Under the pieces are notes generated by a model. That model was given only the letters and a program-made list of their open reading frames with translations. It searched no databases and was not told the origin of the DNA. From contig CBDCQL010000002.1 in the NCBI GenBank assembly GCA_965220615.1, forward strand, positions 1,302,001 through 1,366,000: a DNA stretch of 64,000 nucleotides, given 5' to 3'. Source of the stretch: JAGWBD01 sp965220615. Lineage in GTDB: Bacteria; Chloroflexota; Anaerolineae; Aggregatilineales; Phototrophicaceae. Below, in pieces: positions 16,679 to 25,398 of the stretch; position 1 is the first letter of the stretch, and each line of letters starts with the position of its first letter. The translations under genes and the position numbers were made by a program.

Positions 16679-18355
16679 ATGAAACTTGTGGTACGCATTG
16701 CATTTCTGTTGCTGGTTTCTGCCTTGTCCCTGACGCCGGCAGTCGCTGACGGTCATCTCATGACCTTCGCGGCGCCCGATTGCGACTATGGCGGCAATCT
16801 GTCTTCCATTGAGGCGGTCGATGCCCACACCGTCCGCGTCACCCTTTGCAACCCGGACGCCATCTTCGACCAGGAAATGGCCAGCCTCGGCCTTTCCATC
16901 CACCCCAGTGAGTATCTGGAAGCGACCGGCGGCACCGGTGACCTGCTCACCAGCCCGATTGGCACCGGCCCGCTGAAGCTGGTGAACTGGGACCAGGGCA
17001 ACGAGATCGTCTACGAACGCTTCTACGATTACTGGGGCGAACCCGCTATTGAAGACACGGTCATTCTGCGCTGGAGCGCGGAAGCGGCCGCCCGCGCGAC
17101 CGAGCTGCGCGCCGGCACGATCGACGGCATGAAGTTCGCCAATCCTGGCGATTTCCAGGTCTTTCGCGAGGACCCCAACTACACCCTGATCGACATCCCG
17201 CCGCTGACCGGCGTCTATATCGGCATCAGCAACTACTTCTCGCCGCTGGACGACGTGCGAGTCCGCAGGGCCATCTCAATGTCCATCAATCGCAATCGCA
17301 TCGTCGACAACTTCTTCCCGGAGGGCTCGCCGCTGACGCCCGATTTCGTGCCGCCCGCGGTCTTTGGCCACGTGCCCGATATCGGCGCGCCGGACTACGA
17401 CCCGGACATGGCCCAGGCCCTGCTGCAGGAAGCCGCCGACGAGCTTGGTTTCTCCCTGCCGCTGAACAGCGTCACCGACCGCCGTACCGGTGAGGAGCGT
17501 CCTCTGACGCTCACCTGGCGCGACGTGGTGCGCGCCTACCTGCCCACGCCCGGCATTATCGCCAATGACCTGCAGGCGCAACTGGCCATGACCGGTATCG
17601 AGGCCGACGTCCAGGTGATGGAATCGGGCGCCTTCATTGGCTCGTCGCTTTCGGGCAACGAGCCGCTGCATCTGCTGGGCTGGCATGCCGATTTCCCCGA
17701 TGCGTCCAACTTCCTGACCTGCTGCCTGGGCGAGAACCTGCACCAGTTCGGCGATCCCTACCCCGACATTTACGAACCGCTGGTCGCCGCCGGCCAGGAA
17801 CTCGATCCGGCCATCCGTCAGGAGCTTTTCCGTGAAGTCGCGGCCGGTATCGAGGCCAACGTGCCCTGGGTGCCATTCGGCCACGCCGGCGCCGCTGACG
17901 TCTGGCAGGCGCGCATCACGGGCGTGCATCCTGGCGTCCTGGACGGCACGGAGCAGTTCGCCCGCGTCGAGGACCCGGATGACAACAACATCATCTACAT
18001 GCAGGACGCCGAGCCGATTTCGCTCTACTGCAACGACACCTTCGACGGCGAGTCCTTCCGCGCCTGCCATCAGGTGCAGGAGGCCCTGCTGGACTTCTCC
18101 CTGGGTGGCGTGGACGTGGTGCCGGGTCTGGCCGAAAGCTGGGAAGTCTCCGATGACGGCCTGGTCTGGACCTTCTACCTGCGCCAGGGCGTAAAGTTCC
18201 ATGACGGATCGGACTTCGACGCCAATGACGTAGTAACCACCTGGCAGGCCGCCGGCGATGCCTGCAGCCCGCTGCACACCGGCACCGGCGAGGGTTTCGC
18301 CATCTACCTCACCATCTTCCAGCAGTTCGTCAACGCGGACATGGACTGCGGCTAG
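16679..18355 (+). CDS. Family 5 solute-binding protein with circularly permuted domain order
   Basis: A secreted binding protein of the SBP_bac_5 family, 558 residues, starting at an ATG after ACGGAGGAAACA. Signal peptide 1-24. The parts are in a rotated order: directly after the signal comes the segment that normally follows the first 110-150 residues (SIEAVDAHTVRVTL at 43-56, IGTGPLKLVNW at 94-104), then the middle and C-terminal lobes, then at 437-558 the normal N-terminal part (NNIIYMQDAEPISL, LAESWEVSDDGLVWTFYLRQ, GVKFHDGSDFDANDVV). All family blocks occur once. The C-terminal end of the permuted piece meets, in the normal protein, the block that now opens the mature chain. No permease gene lies on this strand; a DppB/DppC pair lies convergent at 19243-21266. 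Confidence 0.85.
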   Translation: MKLVVRIAFLLLVSALSLTPAVADGHLMTFAAPDCDYGGNLSSIEAVDAHTVRVTLCNPDAIFDQEMASLGLSIHPSEYLEATGGTGDLLTSPIGTGPLKLVNWDQGNEIVYERFYDYWGEPAIEDTVILRWSAEAAARATELRAGTIDGMKFANPGDFQVFREDPNYTLIDIPPLTGVYIGISNYFSPLDDVRVRRAISMSINRNRIVDNFFPEGSPLTPDFVPPAVFGHVPDIGAPDYDPDMAQALLQEAADELGFSLPLNSVTDRRTGEERPLTLTWRDVVRAYLPTPGIIANDLQAQLAMTGIEADVQVMESGAFIGSSLSGNEPLHLLGWHADFPDASNFLTCCLGENLHQFGDPYPDIYEPLVAAGQELDPAIRQELFREVAAGIEANVPWVPFGHAGAADVWQARITGVHPGVLDGTEQFARVEDPDDNNIIYMQDAEPISLYCNDTFDGESFRACHQVQEALLDFSLGGVDVVPGLAESWEVSDDGLVWTFYLRQGVKFHDGSDFDANDVVTTWQAAGDACSPLHTGTGEGFAIYLTIFQQFVNADMDCG

Positions 18356-18373
18356 TTCAGTCTTGCTGATTTT

Positions 18374-18402
18374 GGCGCCGGGTCGCCCGTCGGCCCGGCG
18401 CC
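18374..18402 (+). promoter_or_regulatory. Stem-loop after the permuted binding-protein gene
   Basis: The arms GGCGCCGGG (18374-18382) and CCCGGCGCC (18394-18402) form a perfect 9-bp stem with an 11-base loop, 18 bp after the stop codon. No T-run follows, so it is probably an mRNA stabiliser or weak terminator before the isomerase gene. Confidence 0.5.
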
Positions 18403-18421
18403 GTCGCGTACAGGAGCACAC

Positions 18422-19207
18422 ATGATCAGATTCGGCGTCTGTCAATGGATTATGGACCGCAGGGGCGTTGAAGCATTGCCACGCGCCGCGGAGCTGGGCT
18501 TTGCGGGCATTCAGCTTGGCATCGCTGAAGATGATCTCGAAATCCGACAGCCAGCCCTGCAAAGGGCCTATTTGCAGGCTGCAGAGGAGACCGGCGTCGA
18601 AATCGTGGGCTTCGGCATCAATACCATGAACATCCTGCCGCTGTACAGCCCGCCGGACAGCGAAAAAGGCCGCCGCTGCCGGGACCTGCTGCGCAGCGCG
18701 CTTGATACGGCGCTGGCCATGGGCGTTGGCCTGGTGTACTGCCCCAGTTTCTTCGAAGCCGAGATTCGCAGCGACGATCAACTGGAGCGGGCCAGCGAAA
18801 TGCTGCGTCATGGCTGCGAGTACATAGAAGACCAGCCCTTGCTGCTCGCCAGCGAAAACACACTTGACGTCGCCAGGACCCGGCGCCTCGTTGATCTGGT
18901 GGACCACCCTTCCTTGCGCGTGCTGGTCGACAGTTACAACCCTGTGCTGTACGGTCACATGGCCGCCGACCTGGTGCGTGAGTTGCCCACGCCCCTGCTG
19001 GGCGACCAGGCGCATGCCAAGGACGGCCGGGACCAAGTGATGGGCAACGCCCCCCTTGGGGAAGGCGAAGGCCATTTCGGGGAGTTTGTTCAGGCGTTGA
19101 AGGACGTCGCCTTCGAGGGATGGCTGATCTCCGAGACCGACTACCGCAGCAACGCCGAAGCGCACGCGGCCGCGGACCTCGCAACCCTGCGCGCTCTCAC
19201 GTCCTGA
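18422..19207 (+). CDS. Sugar phosphate isomerase/epimerase family TIM-barrel protein
   Basis: 261 residues of the AP endonuclease 2/xylose isomerase-like TIM barrel family. The likely divalent-metal ligands are E144 (LASENT), D168 (VDSYNP), H197 (DQAHAKDG) and E238 (ISETDY), one per expected barrel strand. Starts at an ATG six bases after AGGAG, downstream of the permuted binding protein on the same strand. Members isomerise or epimerise sugars and inositols (for example IolE, IolI, tagatose epimerase); which one this is cannot be told. Confidence 0.8.
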   Translation: MIRFGVCQWIMDRRGVEALPRAAELGFAGIQLGIAEDDLEIRQPALQRAYLQAAEETGVEIVGFGINTMNILPLYSPPDSEKGRRCRDLLRSALDTALAMGVGLVYCPSFFEAEIRSDDQLERASEMLRHGCEYIEDQPLLLASENTLDVARTRRLVDLVDHPSLRVLVDSYNPVLYGHMAADLVRELPTPLLGDQAHAKDGRDQVMGNAPLGEGEGHFGEFVQALKDVAFEGWLISETDYRSNAEAHAAADLATLRALTS

Positions 19208-19257
19208 ACCGCACCTTGCCCGCCTCGCAAACTGCCTGGTTACTAGTTGCGGTTCAG
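19204..19257. repeat. Inverted repeat between convergent gene ends
   Basis: CTGAACCGCA (19204-19213) and its exact complement TGCGGTTCAG (19248-19257) enclose 34 bp that hold the stop codons of two convergent genes. It could form a 3'-end stem on either transcript. Confidence 0.45.
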
Positions 19258-20181
19258 TCGCGGGTCCAGCGCGTCGCGCATGCCATCGCCCAGCAGGTTG
19301 AAGCCCAGCACGGTGACCATGATGGCGATTCCCGGGAAGAACACCAGATGCGGTGACGTAAACACGTAATTCCGGGATTCGCTCAGAATCTGGCCCCATT
19401 CCGGCGTCGGCGGCTGGGCGCCCAGACCCAGGAAGGACAGCGCCGCGGCGTCCAGTATGGCCGTGCCGATCCCCAGCGTGCCCTGCACAATGATGGGCGT
19501 GACCGCGTTGGGCAGTATGTGCGCGAAGATGATGCGCAGCGGGCCGGCGCCCACCGCCTGTTCCGCCGTGACAAATTCCTGCTCCTTGAGCGACAGTACG
19601 CTGGCGCGCATCAAACGCGCGTACTGGGGGATGAAGGTGATGGTGATGCCCAGCAGCGCATTGGTCAGCCCAGGCCCCAGAATCGTCACAATCGAGATGG
19701 CCAGCAGGAGCGCAGGAAAGGCCATGACGACGTCCATCAGGCGCATGATGACGTCTTCCGTGCGGCCACCGGCGTAACCCGCCACCAGCCCCAGCAGCGT
19801 GCCGGTCACGATCGACAGGGAAATGGTGATGATGCCGACCGACAGCGAGGTGCGGGTCCCGAATACCACGCGGCTGTAGAGATCGCGCGCGTTCAGGTCG
19901 AGCCCCATATAGTGCGGGGCGTCTTCGCAGCCCAGCAGCGGGATGCAGGGCGCTTTCGCCTGCAGCCGGCCGGTCTCACCGGGCTGGCCGATCATCGACA
20001 GGATGGGATCGTGCGTGGCCACCAGCGGCGCGGCCAGCGCGATCAGGATCAGCGTACCGATGACCAGCATGCCGGCGATGGCCGAGGGGTTGCGGCGCAG
20101 ATTGCCCAGCGCTTCCAGCCACAGGCTCTGCGAACCTGCGCGACTCCTCCTTGTCTGAAGCGTTACTGTGCCAGGTACCAT
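19243..20181 (-). CDS. Peptide-type ABC importer permease, DppC family
   Basis: 312 residues: cytoplasmic N-tail, first helix near 35-55, a 40-residue periplasmic loop with two Cys (PCIPLLGCED) before the family block HYMGLDLNARDLYSR, the EAA loop KEQEFVTAEQAVGAGPLRII then ILPN, and the ending LLGDGMRDALDPR. The start overlaps the DppB stop as TGATG, so the two are coupled. The canonical GTD of this block reads GLD here. It has neither binding protein nor ATPase on its strand; the permuted binding protein, which converges on it, is the likely partner. Confidence 0.9.
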   Translation of the reverse strand: MVPGTVTLQTRRSRAGSQSLWLEALGNLRRNPSAIAGMLVIGTLILIALAAPLVATHDPILSMIGQPGETGRLQAKAPCIPLLGCEDAPHYMGLDLNARDLYSRVVFGTRTSLSVGIITISLSIVTGTLLGLVAGYAGGRTEDVIMRLMDVVMAFPALLLAISIVTILGPGLTNALLGITITFIPQYARLMRASVLSLKEQEFVTAEQAVGAGPLRIIFAHILPNAVTPIIVQGTLGIGTAILDAAALSFLGLGAQPPTPEWGQILSESRNYVFTSPHLVFFPGIAIMVTVLGFNLLGDGMRDALDPRLNRN

Positions 20182-21266
20182 CAGCCACCCTGCCCCAGGC
20201 GTATCCGCGGATCGAGCCAGCCGTAGAGGATGTCGACGGCGAGGTTGAGCAACACAAAGCCGAAGGCGATGATCACCGTAAAGCCCTGCACCAGTGAGTA
20301 ATCGCGCGAGGTGATGCTGTCCACCAGGGTGCGTCCCACGCCGGTCAGGCCGAAAATGGTCTCCGTAAGCACGGCGCCGCTGATAACCAGGCCGAAATTC
20401 AGCCCGATCACCGTGACCACCGGTAGCAGGGCATTGTTGAGCGCGTGCCGCAACACGACCAGGCGTTCGCCCAACCCCTTGGCGCGCGCCGTGCGCACGT
20501 AGTCCTGGTTGAGTACTTCCAGCAGACTCGAGCGCGTCATGCGCGCGATGATCGCCAGCGGGATGGTGCCTACGGCGACGGCCGGCAGGATAAGATGACG
20601 CAATGCGTCGATCAGCAGGCTGCCATTCAGGGTCAGAATGGCGTTGAGAAAATAAAAGCGCGACAAAAAGACCTGGAAGGCATTGCCGTCCGCGCCTTCC
20701 GCCACCAGGCCCCAGACTTCGTACCAGGGGGCAGGACTCGCTCCGGGCGTCAGCCGACCGGATGGCGGCAACGCCAGCGGCGTATCGCGGAAGATGACGC
20801 CAAAGATGTAGGCGAGCATCAACCCCAGCCAGAAAACAGGCATGGAAACGCCCATGTTTGCGCCAACCATCGTGCCCACGTCCAGCGCCGACTTGTGGCG
20901 CCGCGCGCTGAGCACGCCAAGGGGTACACCGACGACGATGGCAAACAACATGGCGCTGAATCCCAGCTCCATGGTAGTCGGCATGCGCTCCACCAGCAGT
21001 TCGCTCACGGGGCGCCGGAAACGGAAGGAATCGCCCAGATCGCCCTGGGCAACATTGCGCAGGTAAACGAGAAACTGGACTGGAAGGGGCTGGTCCAGGC
21101 CGTTGCGGCGCTCGAACTCCTCACAAATCTGGTCCGTGGCGCGCTCGCCCAGAATGGCGCGACAGGGATCACCCGGGATGGCGCGCGCCAGGCCGAAGGT
21201 CAGCACGAGGATGCCGAGCAGGACCGGGATCGAAAAGAGCAGACGCCGCAGGATGAACTGGATCAC
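20181..21266 (-). CDS. Peptide-type ABC importer permease, DppB family
   Basis: 361 residues from the GTG at 21266, which opens on the classical N-terminus IQFILRRLLFSIPVLLGILV and follows AAGGG; a TTG 11 codons upstream has no ribosome site. GDP and a Cys pair (GDPCRAILGERATDQICEEF) sit in the first periplasmic loop. The EAA segment RTARAKGLGERLVVLRHALNN and the DILYGWLDPRIR ending are typical. First gene of a DppB-DppC pair, divergent from a PhyH-type dioxygenase. Confidence 0.9.
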   Translation of the reverse strand: MIQFILRRLLFSIPVLLGILVLTFGLARAIPGDPCRAILGERATDQICEEFERRNGLDQPLPVQFLVYLRNVAQGDLGDSFRFRRPVSELLVERMPTTMELGFSAMLFAIVVGVPLGVLSARRHKSALDVGTMVGANMGVSMPVFWLGLMLAYIFGVIFRDTPLALPPSGRLTPGASPAPWYEVWGLVAEGADGNAFQVFLSRFYFLNAILTLNGSLLIDALRHLILPAVAVGTIPLAIIARMTRSSLLEVLNQDYVRTARAKGLGERLVVLRHALNNALLPVVTVIGLNFGLVISGAVLTETIFGLTGVGRTLVDSITSRDYSLVQGFTVIIAFGFVLLNLAVDILYGWLDPRIRLGQGG

Positions 21267-21320
21267 TGTGCTACCCTTTCCGCGAGCGGTGAACGTCAAG
21301 TTTAGGCCAGGCGTCGGGTT

Positions 21321-21344
21321 CCCGCCAGCCGCGCCGCTGGCGGG
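21321..21344. promoter_or_regulatory. Stem-loop in the divergent dppB/PhyH region
   Basis: Perfect 9-bp arms CCCGCCAGC (21321-21329) and GCTGGCGGG (21336-21344) with a CGCGCC loop, in the 125-bp gap between divergent starts at 21266 and 21392. Its role is unknown; it could lie in either 5' leader. Confidence 0.4.
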
Positions 21345-21391
21345 CCACCCTGCGCTGCGCTAGGCTTTTCGCGGCATTCCGGGAGGAAGAC

Positions 21392-22276
21392 ATGCGCGTT
21401 CGCTTCGGCCCGCGGGACCTGGACTTTCCGGGCAAAAACCTGGGACTCATGCGCGCCAGCCGGCCAGATGACCCTTTTGAATTGCTGCGGGAACATATGA
21501 CAGGCGACGGTTATCTGTGGCTGAGGAATGCCCTGCCTCGCACTGACGTACTGGCCGCGCGTCACGTCATCCTTGAGCACATGGCGGCGCGCGAGGTGCT
21601 CTCTCCCGGAGAGCCGGTGATGGAGGGCGTGATGCCCCGGGGCGGTCGCGGCCTGCCCATGAACGGCAATAGCGGCATTGCGCATCACCCGCAGGTGTTG
21701 AAGGTCATGGTGCATGAAGCCCTGTACAGCTTCTTTGGGTCATGGTTCGGCGAACAGGCCCTGACCTTCCATTTCAAGTGGCTGCGGGCGGTAGGCAATG
21801 AAGCCTATACCGGCGCGCACATGGACTACGTTTACATGGGCCGCGGTTCCGCTCGCCTGCACACCGTGTGGATTCCCCTGGGGGATATCCCTGTCGGGCA
21901 GGGGACGCTGGCCGTCTGCGCCGGGTCGCACAGGACGGAAGGCTACGCCCGTATCCGCGACACCTACGGCCGTATGGACGTCGACCGCGACGGCGTCGAA
22001 GGCTGGTTTTCGCGCGACCCGCTGGAACTTTCCTCGCGGCACGGCGGAAGGTGGCGCACGACCCAATTCAACGCCGGCGACGTCGTCATCTTTGGCATAC
22101 ATTTGATGCACGCCTCGACTACCAATCTCACGCAACGCTTTCGCCTCAGCTGCGACGTCCGTTTCCAGCCTGCCAGCGATCCGGTCGATCCCCGTTGGGT
22201 GCGCGGCGGAAAGGGCCACAGGCAAGGCCCGCCGCGCAAGACCATGGCGCAGGCCCGAAGCGAATGGCAGGTCTGA
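21392..22276 (+). CDS. Phytanoyl-CoA dioxygenase (PhyH) family protein
   Basis: An Fe(II)/2-oxoglutarate oxygenase-like protein of 294 residues. The 2-His-1-Asp facial triad is visible as HMDY (H and D near 149-151) and a distal His in IHLMHAST near 238, with the 2-oxoglutarate-binding Arg probably in RFRLSCDVRF just after. The segment IPVGQGTLAVCAGSH is the usual GAL-like turn of PhyH proteins. Strong ribosome site GGGAGGAAGAC. Followed at 23 bp by a sugar isomerase gene. The substrate is unknown: PhyH relatives hydroxylate lipids, ectoine and many small molecules. Confidence 0.85.
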   Translation: MRVRFGPRDLDFPGKNLGLMRASRPDDPFELLREHMTGDGYLWLRNALPRTDVLAARHVILEHMAAREVLSPGEPVMEGVMPRGGRGLPMNGNSGIAHHPQVLKVMVHEALYSFFGSWFGEQALTFHFKWLRAVGNEAYTGAHMDYVYMGRGSARLHTVWIPLGDIPVGQGTLAVCAGSHRTEGYARIRDTYGRMDVDRDGVEGWFSRDPLELSSRHGGRWRTTQFNAGDVVIFGIHLMHASTTNLTQRFRLSCDVRFQPASDPVDPRWVRGGKGHRQGPPRKTMAQARSEWQV

Positions 22277-22299
22277 ACCCGCGCAATGGAGAAACCAGC

Positions 22300-23136
22300 A
22301 TGAAGTGTGGCCTGAGCATGTACAGCCTGCTGGCGCCGGTCCGGGCCGGACGCCTGGACCTCTACGGCTTTCTGGAATACGCCGCCCGCACGGGATTTGA
22401 TGGCGTGGAACTGCTGGACATGTTCTGGACGGATGAAGGCGCAGAGGTGCCCGGGGCGAAACGCCGCTGCAAGGCACTGGGTCTTGAACTGCCCGTCTAT
22501 TCCATCAGCACCAATTTCCTCCAGCCCGAAGAGAGCGCAAGGGAGACGGAACTCGCGTCACTGAAACATGGCGTCGACCTGGCCGCGCAACTGGGCACGC
22601 CACTGCTGCGCGTCTTTAGCGGCGACTTGCTGCCCGGCTACACCCTTGAACAGGGCTACAGCCGCGTCGTGGAAAGCCTGGCCGAGGGAGCGGCGTACGC
22701 AGCGGAGCGGCAGATCACGCTTGTTCTCGAAAACCATGGCGTGGTCGCCGGACGCAGCGAACAGGTCCGCGCCATCATCGAGGCCGTCGATTCAGCGGCG
22801 CTGCGCAGCAACCTTGATACCGGCAATTTTCTGCTGGTCGGTGAGAATCCGGTCGAGGCAGCGGCCATCCTTGCTGACTTTGTGGCGCTGGTCCATCTCA
22901 AGGACCTGGACCTGGCGCCGGCGGAACAGCGGGGCCACGTTTATACGGGGCTGGACGGTCAGCGCTACACCGGCGTAGTTGTGGGCGAAGGCCTGGTGGA
23001 CTTCGGCACGATTATCGAAATCTTGGCGCAGCAGGGTTATGAAGGCTGGTTGTCACTGGAATATGAGGGCGGCGCGGATGCCATGGGAGTCGCCGTGCCC
23101 CGCAGCCTGGCGGCGATGCGCGCCCTGTTGCAGTAA
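22300..23136 (+). CDS. Sugar phosphate isomerase/epimerase family TIM-barrel protein
   Basis: 278 residues from the ATG at 22300, which follows GGAGAAA. The barrel metal ligands appear as E in LVLENHG (near 146), D in NLDTGN (near 171), H in LVHLKDLD (near 197) and E in LSLEYEG (near 253). It sits 23 bp after the PhyH gene, so they form a transcription unit. Related to but distinct from the isomerase at 18422. Likely an isomerase/epimerase of a sugar, sugar acid or inositol. Confidence 0.82.
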   Translation: MKCGLSMYSLLAPVRAGRLDLYGFLEYAARTGFDGVELLDMFWTDEGAEVPGAKRRCKALGLELPVYSISTNFLQPEESARETELASLKHGVDLAAQLGTPLLRVFSGDLLPGYTLEQGYSRVVESLAEGAAYAAERQITLVLENHGVVAGRSEQVRAIIEAVDSAALRSNLDTGNFLLVGENPVEAAAILADFVALVHLKDLDLAPAEQRGHVYTGLDGQRYTGVVVGEGLVDFGTIIEILAQQGYEGWLSLEYEGGADAMGVAVPRSLAAMRALLQ

Positions 23137-23151
23137 CCGTTCGGCCCCGCC

Positions 23152-23994
23152 TCAAAGCAGCGGCGCATCCATGTCCACGTCCTGACCAAAAAAGTCGCGC
23201 GCCACCACGCGACTGATCCACTCGGCAATGACATCGTAGCCGCGCTCACCGGTGCTGGCCAGCGCCAGCGCCGGGTCCCCGATGTGGCCGTGTGGCGTAT
23301 GCTTGCGGTAACTGCGCGTGGCATAGAAAACGCCACCACCGGTCTTGACGTGCTCGGGGCCCTGCACCTTGCGCATCTCTTCCGGGTCTACGTGATGGCG
23401 TACGGAGCGCTCCAGCTTCACCAGGCCTGGATGCGTCACCAGAATCCTGGACGTCTCGCCTTCGCCTCCATGCCCTTCCATCTTTTTCGACGTCTGAATG
23501 TGGTGATAGACTTGGCTAAGCGGCGCCAGCCAGTTCAGTACCATGACCTCCGCGTCGTCGGTGGCGTCGACTACTTCCTGGGCCGCCACCATCATCCCTG
23601 GCAGGTTGCCGTCATGCCCGTGGACGAAGGCCAACTTGCGGAACCCGCTGGAGTACAGACTCAGACAGATCTCCTTCGTGAGGGCGAGGAAGGTCGTGGC
23701 GCTGAGCGAAATGGTCCCAACGAACCCCATGTGGAAGCTGGATATGCCGAAGGGGATTTCCGGCCCGATCACCACCGGGCAACCGCGCTCTTCAAGGCGC
23801 AACGCGGCGCGACGACAGTTTTCGCGCGCCTCGTAAGTGTCGGTGCCCAGCGGCAAATGCGCTCCGTGCGCCTCTGTAGCGCCGAAAGGCAACAGCAGCA
23901 CCCGCGACTCCTTCAGACGGGCTTCCAGCTCCGGCCCGCTCATTTCCGGCAGCGCCGGCGGTCCTTTTTGCGAATAGACGATGTCTTCAGACAT
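23152..23994 (-). CDS. Creatininase family amidohydrolase
   Basis: 280 residues from the ATG at 23994. The family blocks are LPFGATEAHGAHLPLGTDTYEA (metal-binding Glu, His and Asp), FVHGHDGN in place of the usual NGHGGN, and HGGEGETSRIL. Creatininase-type enzymes are Mn/Zn-dependent cyclic amide or formamide hydrolases (creatininase, FAPy deformylase, mycofactocin MftE). It is convergent with the isomerase gene (15-bp gap) and divergent from an M20 hydrolase. Which amide it cuts is not predictable. Confidence 0.8.
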   Translation of the reverse strand: MSEDIVYSQKGPPALPEMSGPELEARLKESRVLLLPFGATEAHGAHLPLGTDTYEARENCRRAALRLEERGCPVVIGPEIPFGISSFHMGFVGTISLSATTFLALTKEICLSLYSSGFRKLAFVHGHDGNLPGMMVAAQEVVDATDDAEVMVLNWLAPLSQVYHHIQTSKKMEGHGGEGETSRILVTHPGLVKLERSVRHHVDPEEMRKVQGPEHVKTGGGVFYATRSYRKHTPHGHIGDPALALASTGERGYDVIAEWISRVVARDFFGQDVDMDAPLL

Positions 23995-24159
23995 GCATGC
24001 GGCCCTGACCTGTTTCGTGGCGGTGTGTCGCCCATTGTAGCGACTGGGCCGGGCCATCGTGTAGAATCCCGCAAGTGGTCCAAGTGAAGCCGGATTGTCG
24101 ATGCAACCAGCCTTGTGGTGCAGTAAAAGCCCTTCATACTTGGCCCCGGTCTTGTCCTG

Positions 24160-25398
24160 ATGGACGCCGATTCCCTGCTGGATTTGCTGTGCCCCGACGA
24201 AGCCGTCGACCTGGCGCAGCAACTGATCCGCATTCCATCCTTCCTATGGCAGGAATCGGAACTGGCTCACTGGCTGGCGGACTGGCTGCGCGAACGAAAC
24301 TTTGAGGTCGAACTGCAGGAAGTGCCGCTCGCCGGGGGCGGCTGTACGCATCAGGCCATCGGCACGTTGCGCGGCGATGGCAGCGGGCCATCCCTGATGC
24401 TCTGTGGGCATACGGACACAAGCGACTGGCAGGGTGACGTGTTCCGACGCGCGGACTGGCGGCATGACCCCTTCGCCGGGGACATCGACGATGGCATTCT
24501 CTACGGCCTGGGCGCCATCAACATGAAAGGCGGCCTGGCAGCCATTCTCATGGCTGCCGAGACTCTGCGCCGCTCCGCCCTGCCCCTGCGCGGCGACCTG
24601 ATCGTCGCCTGTGTGGTCGCGGAGACTGGCGGCGGGGCCGGCGCGCAGTACCTGCTGGCCAGCGGTCTGCGGCCGGACAATTGCATTGTGACGGAGGCGG
24701 GGGACCTGGACGTCGGGCTCATTTCCGTCGGCTATGTGCAGGGCCTGGTCCGGGTCCTCGGCGAATTCAAACACCGCGTGCCTTACGTCAACCCAATCGA
24801 GAAAGCCACCAGGGTCATTGAGGCCTTCGGTCCGTCCTACCGTCCGCTGCTGCCCGTCCAGGATGGCGGTTGGCTGCGCTTCGATCCCCATCCCCTGTTG
24901 CCGGGCTTTCCCGCCATGGCCGTCCGCGACATTTCGCACCATCAGGACGTCACCACACTGGCCTTCGACCTGCGTATCGTGCCTGGCATGAGCGAGGACA
25001 GCGTTCGCGCCGACATGACAGGGCTTCTTGAGGACATCCGACGGCAAGACCCGGACTTTCGTCATGAACTGGTCATTCCCCAAAGCGATCGCCACCAGAG
25101 TATGCCGGCGCGCGAGGCCACCGACCCTGCCGCGCCCCTGGTGCAGGCGCTGATCGACGCGCATACCCGGGTCAACCACCAGGCGCCGCGAGTCGGCGCC
25201 GGTCATCGTATTGGCGCGACGGCCGATACCTGCCACTTCAAGGGCGCCGGCATCACTTGCGTGGAATACGGGCCAGGGTATATTCCGGTCTGGCCCATGG
25301 TGGATGAATGCATCGAAATCGACCAGATCGTGTCCGCCACGCGTACCCTGGCGTTGACGGCAGCCAGGCTCTGCGCAGGGAGGTCACTGCATGAGTGA
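24160..25398 (+). CDS. M20 family deacetylase/peptidase-like protein with altered metal ligands
   Basis: 412 residues in the ArgE/DapE/M20 family. The first zinc motif CGHTDT (H84, D86) is intact. The bridging-metal block reads GLGAINMKGG, with N121 where most members have Asp, and the catalytic EE pair reads VAETGGGAG (E155-T156). E179 in VTEAGD fits the next ligand. These changes may define a subfamily or weaken metal binding. The insertion or lid domain lies at about 190-310. The stop overlaps the E1 alpha start by 8 bp, so it heads the catabolic operon. No clear ribosome site before the ATG. Confidence 0.75.
   Translation: MDADSLLDLLCPDEAVDLAQQLIRIPSFLWQESELAHWLADWLRERNFEVELQEVPLAGGGCTHQAIGTLRGDGSGPSLMLCGHTDTSDWQGDVFRRADWRHDPFAGDIDDGILYGLGAINMKGGLAAILMAAETLRRSALPLRGDLIVACVVAETGGGAGAQYLLASGLRPDNCIVTEAGDLDVGLISVGYVQGLVRVLGEFKHRVPYVNPIEKATRVIEAFGPSYRPLLPVQDGGWLRFDPHPLLPGFPAMAVRDISHHQDVTTLAFDLRIVPGMSEDSVRADMTGLLEDIRRQDPDFRHELVIPQSDRHQSMPAREATDPAAPLVQALIDAHTRVNHQAPRVGAGHRIGATADTCHFKGAGITCVEYGPGYIPVWPMVDECIEIDQIVSATRTLALTAARLCAGRSLHE

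Noticed and set aside
17276..19399. 707-codon open frame on the minus strand
   Set aside because: It is antisense to the permuted binding protein and the isomerase, both of which match families; it matches nothing I know.
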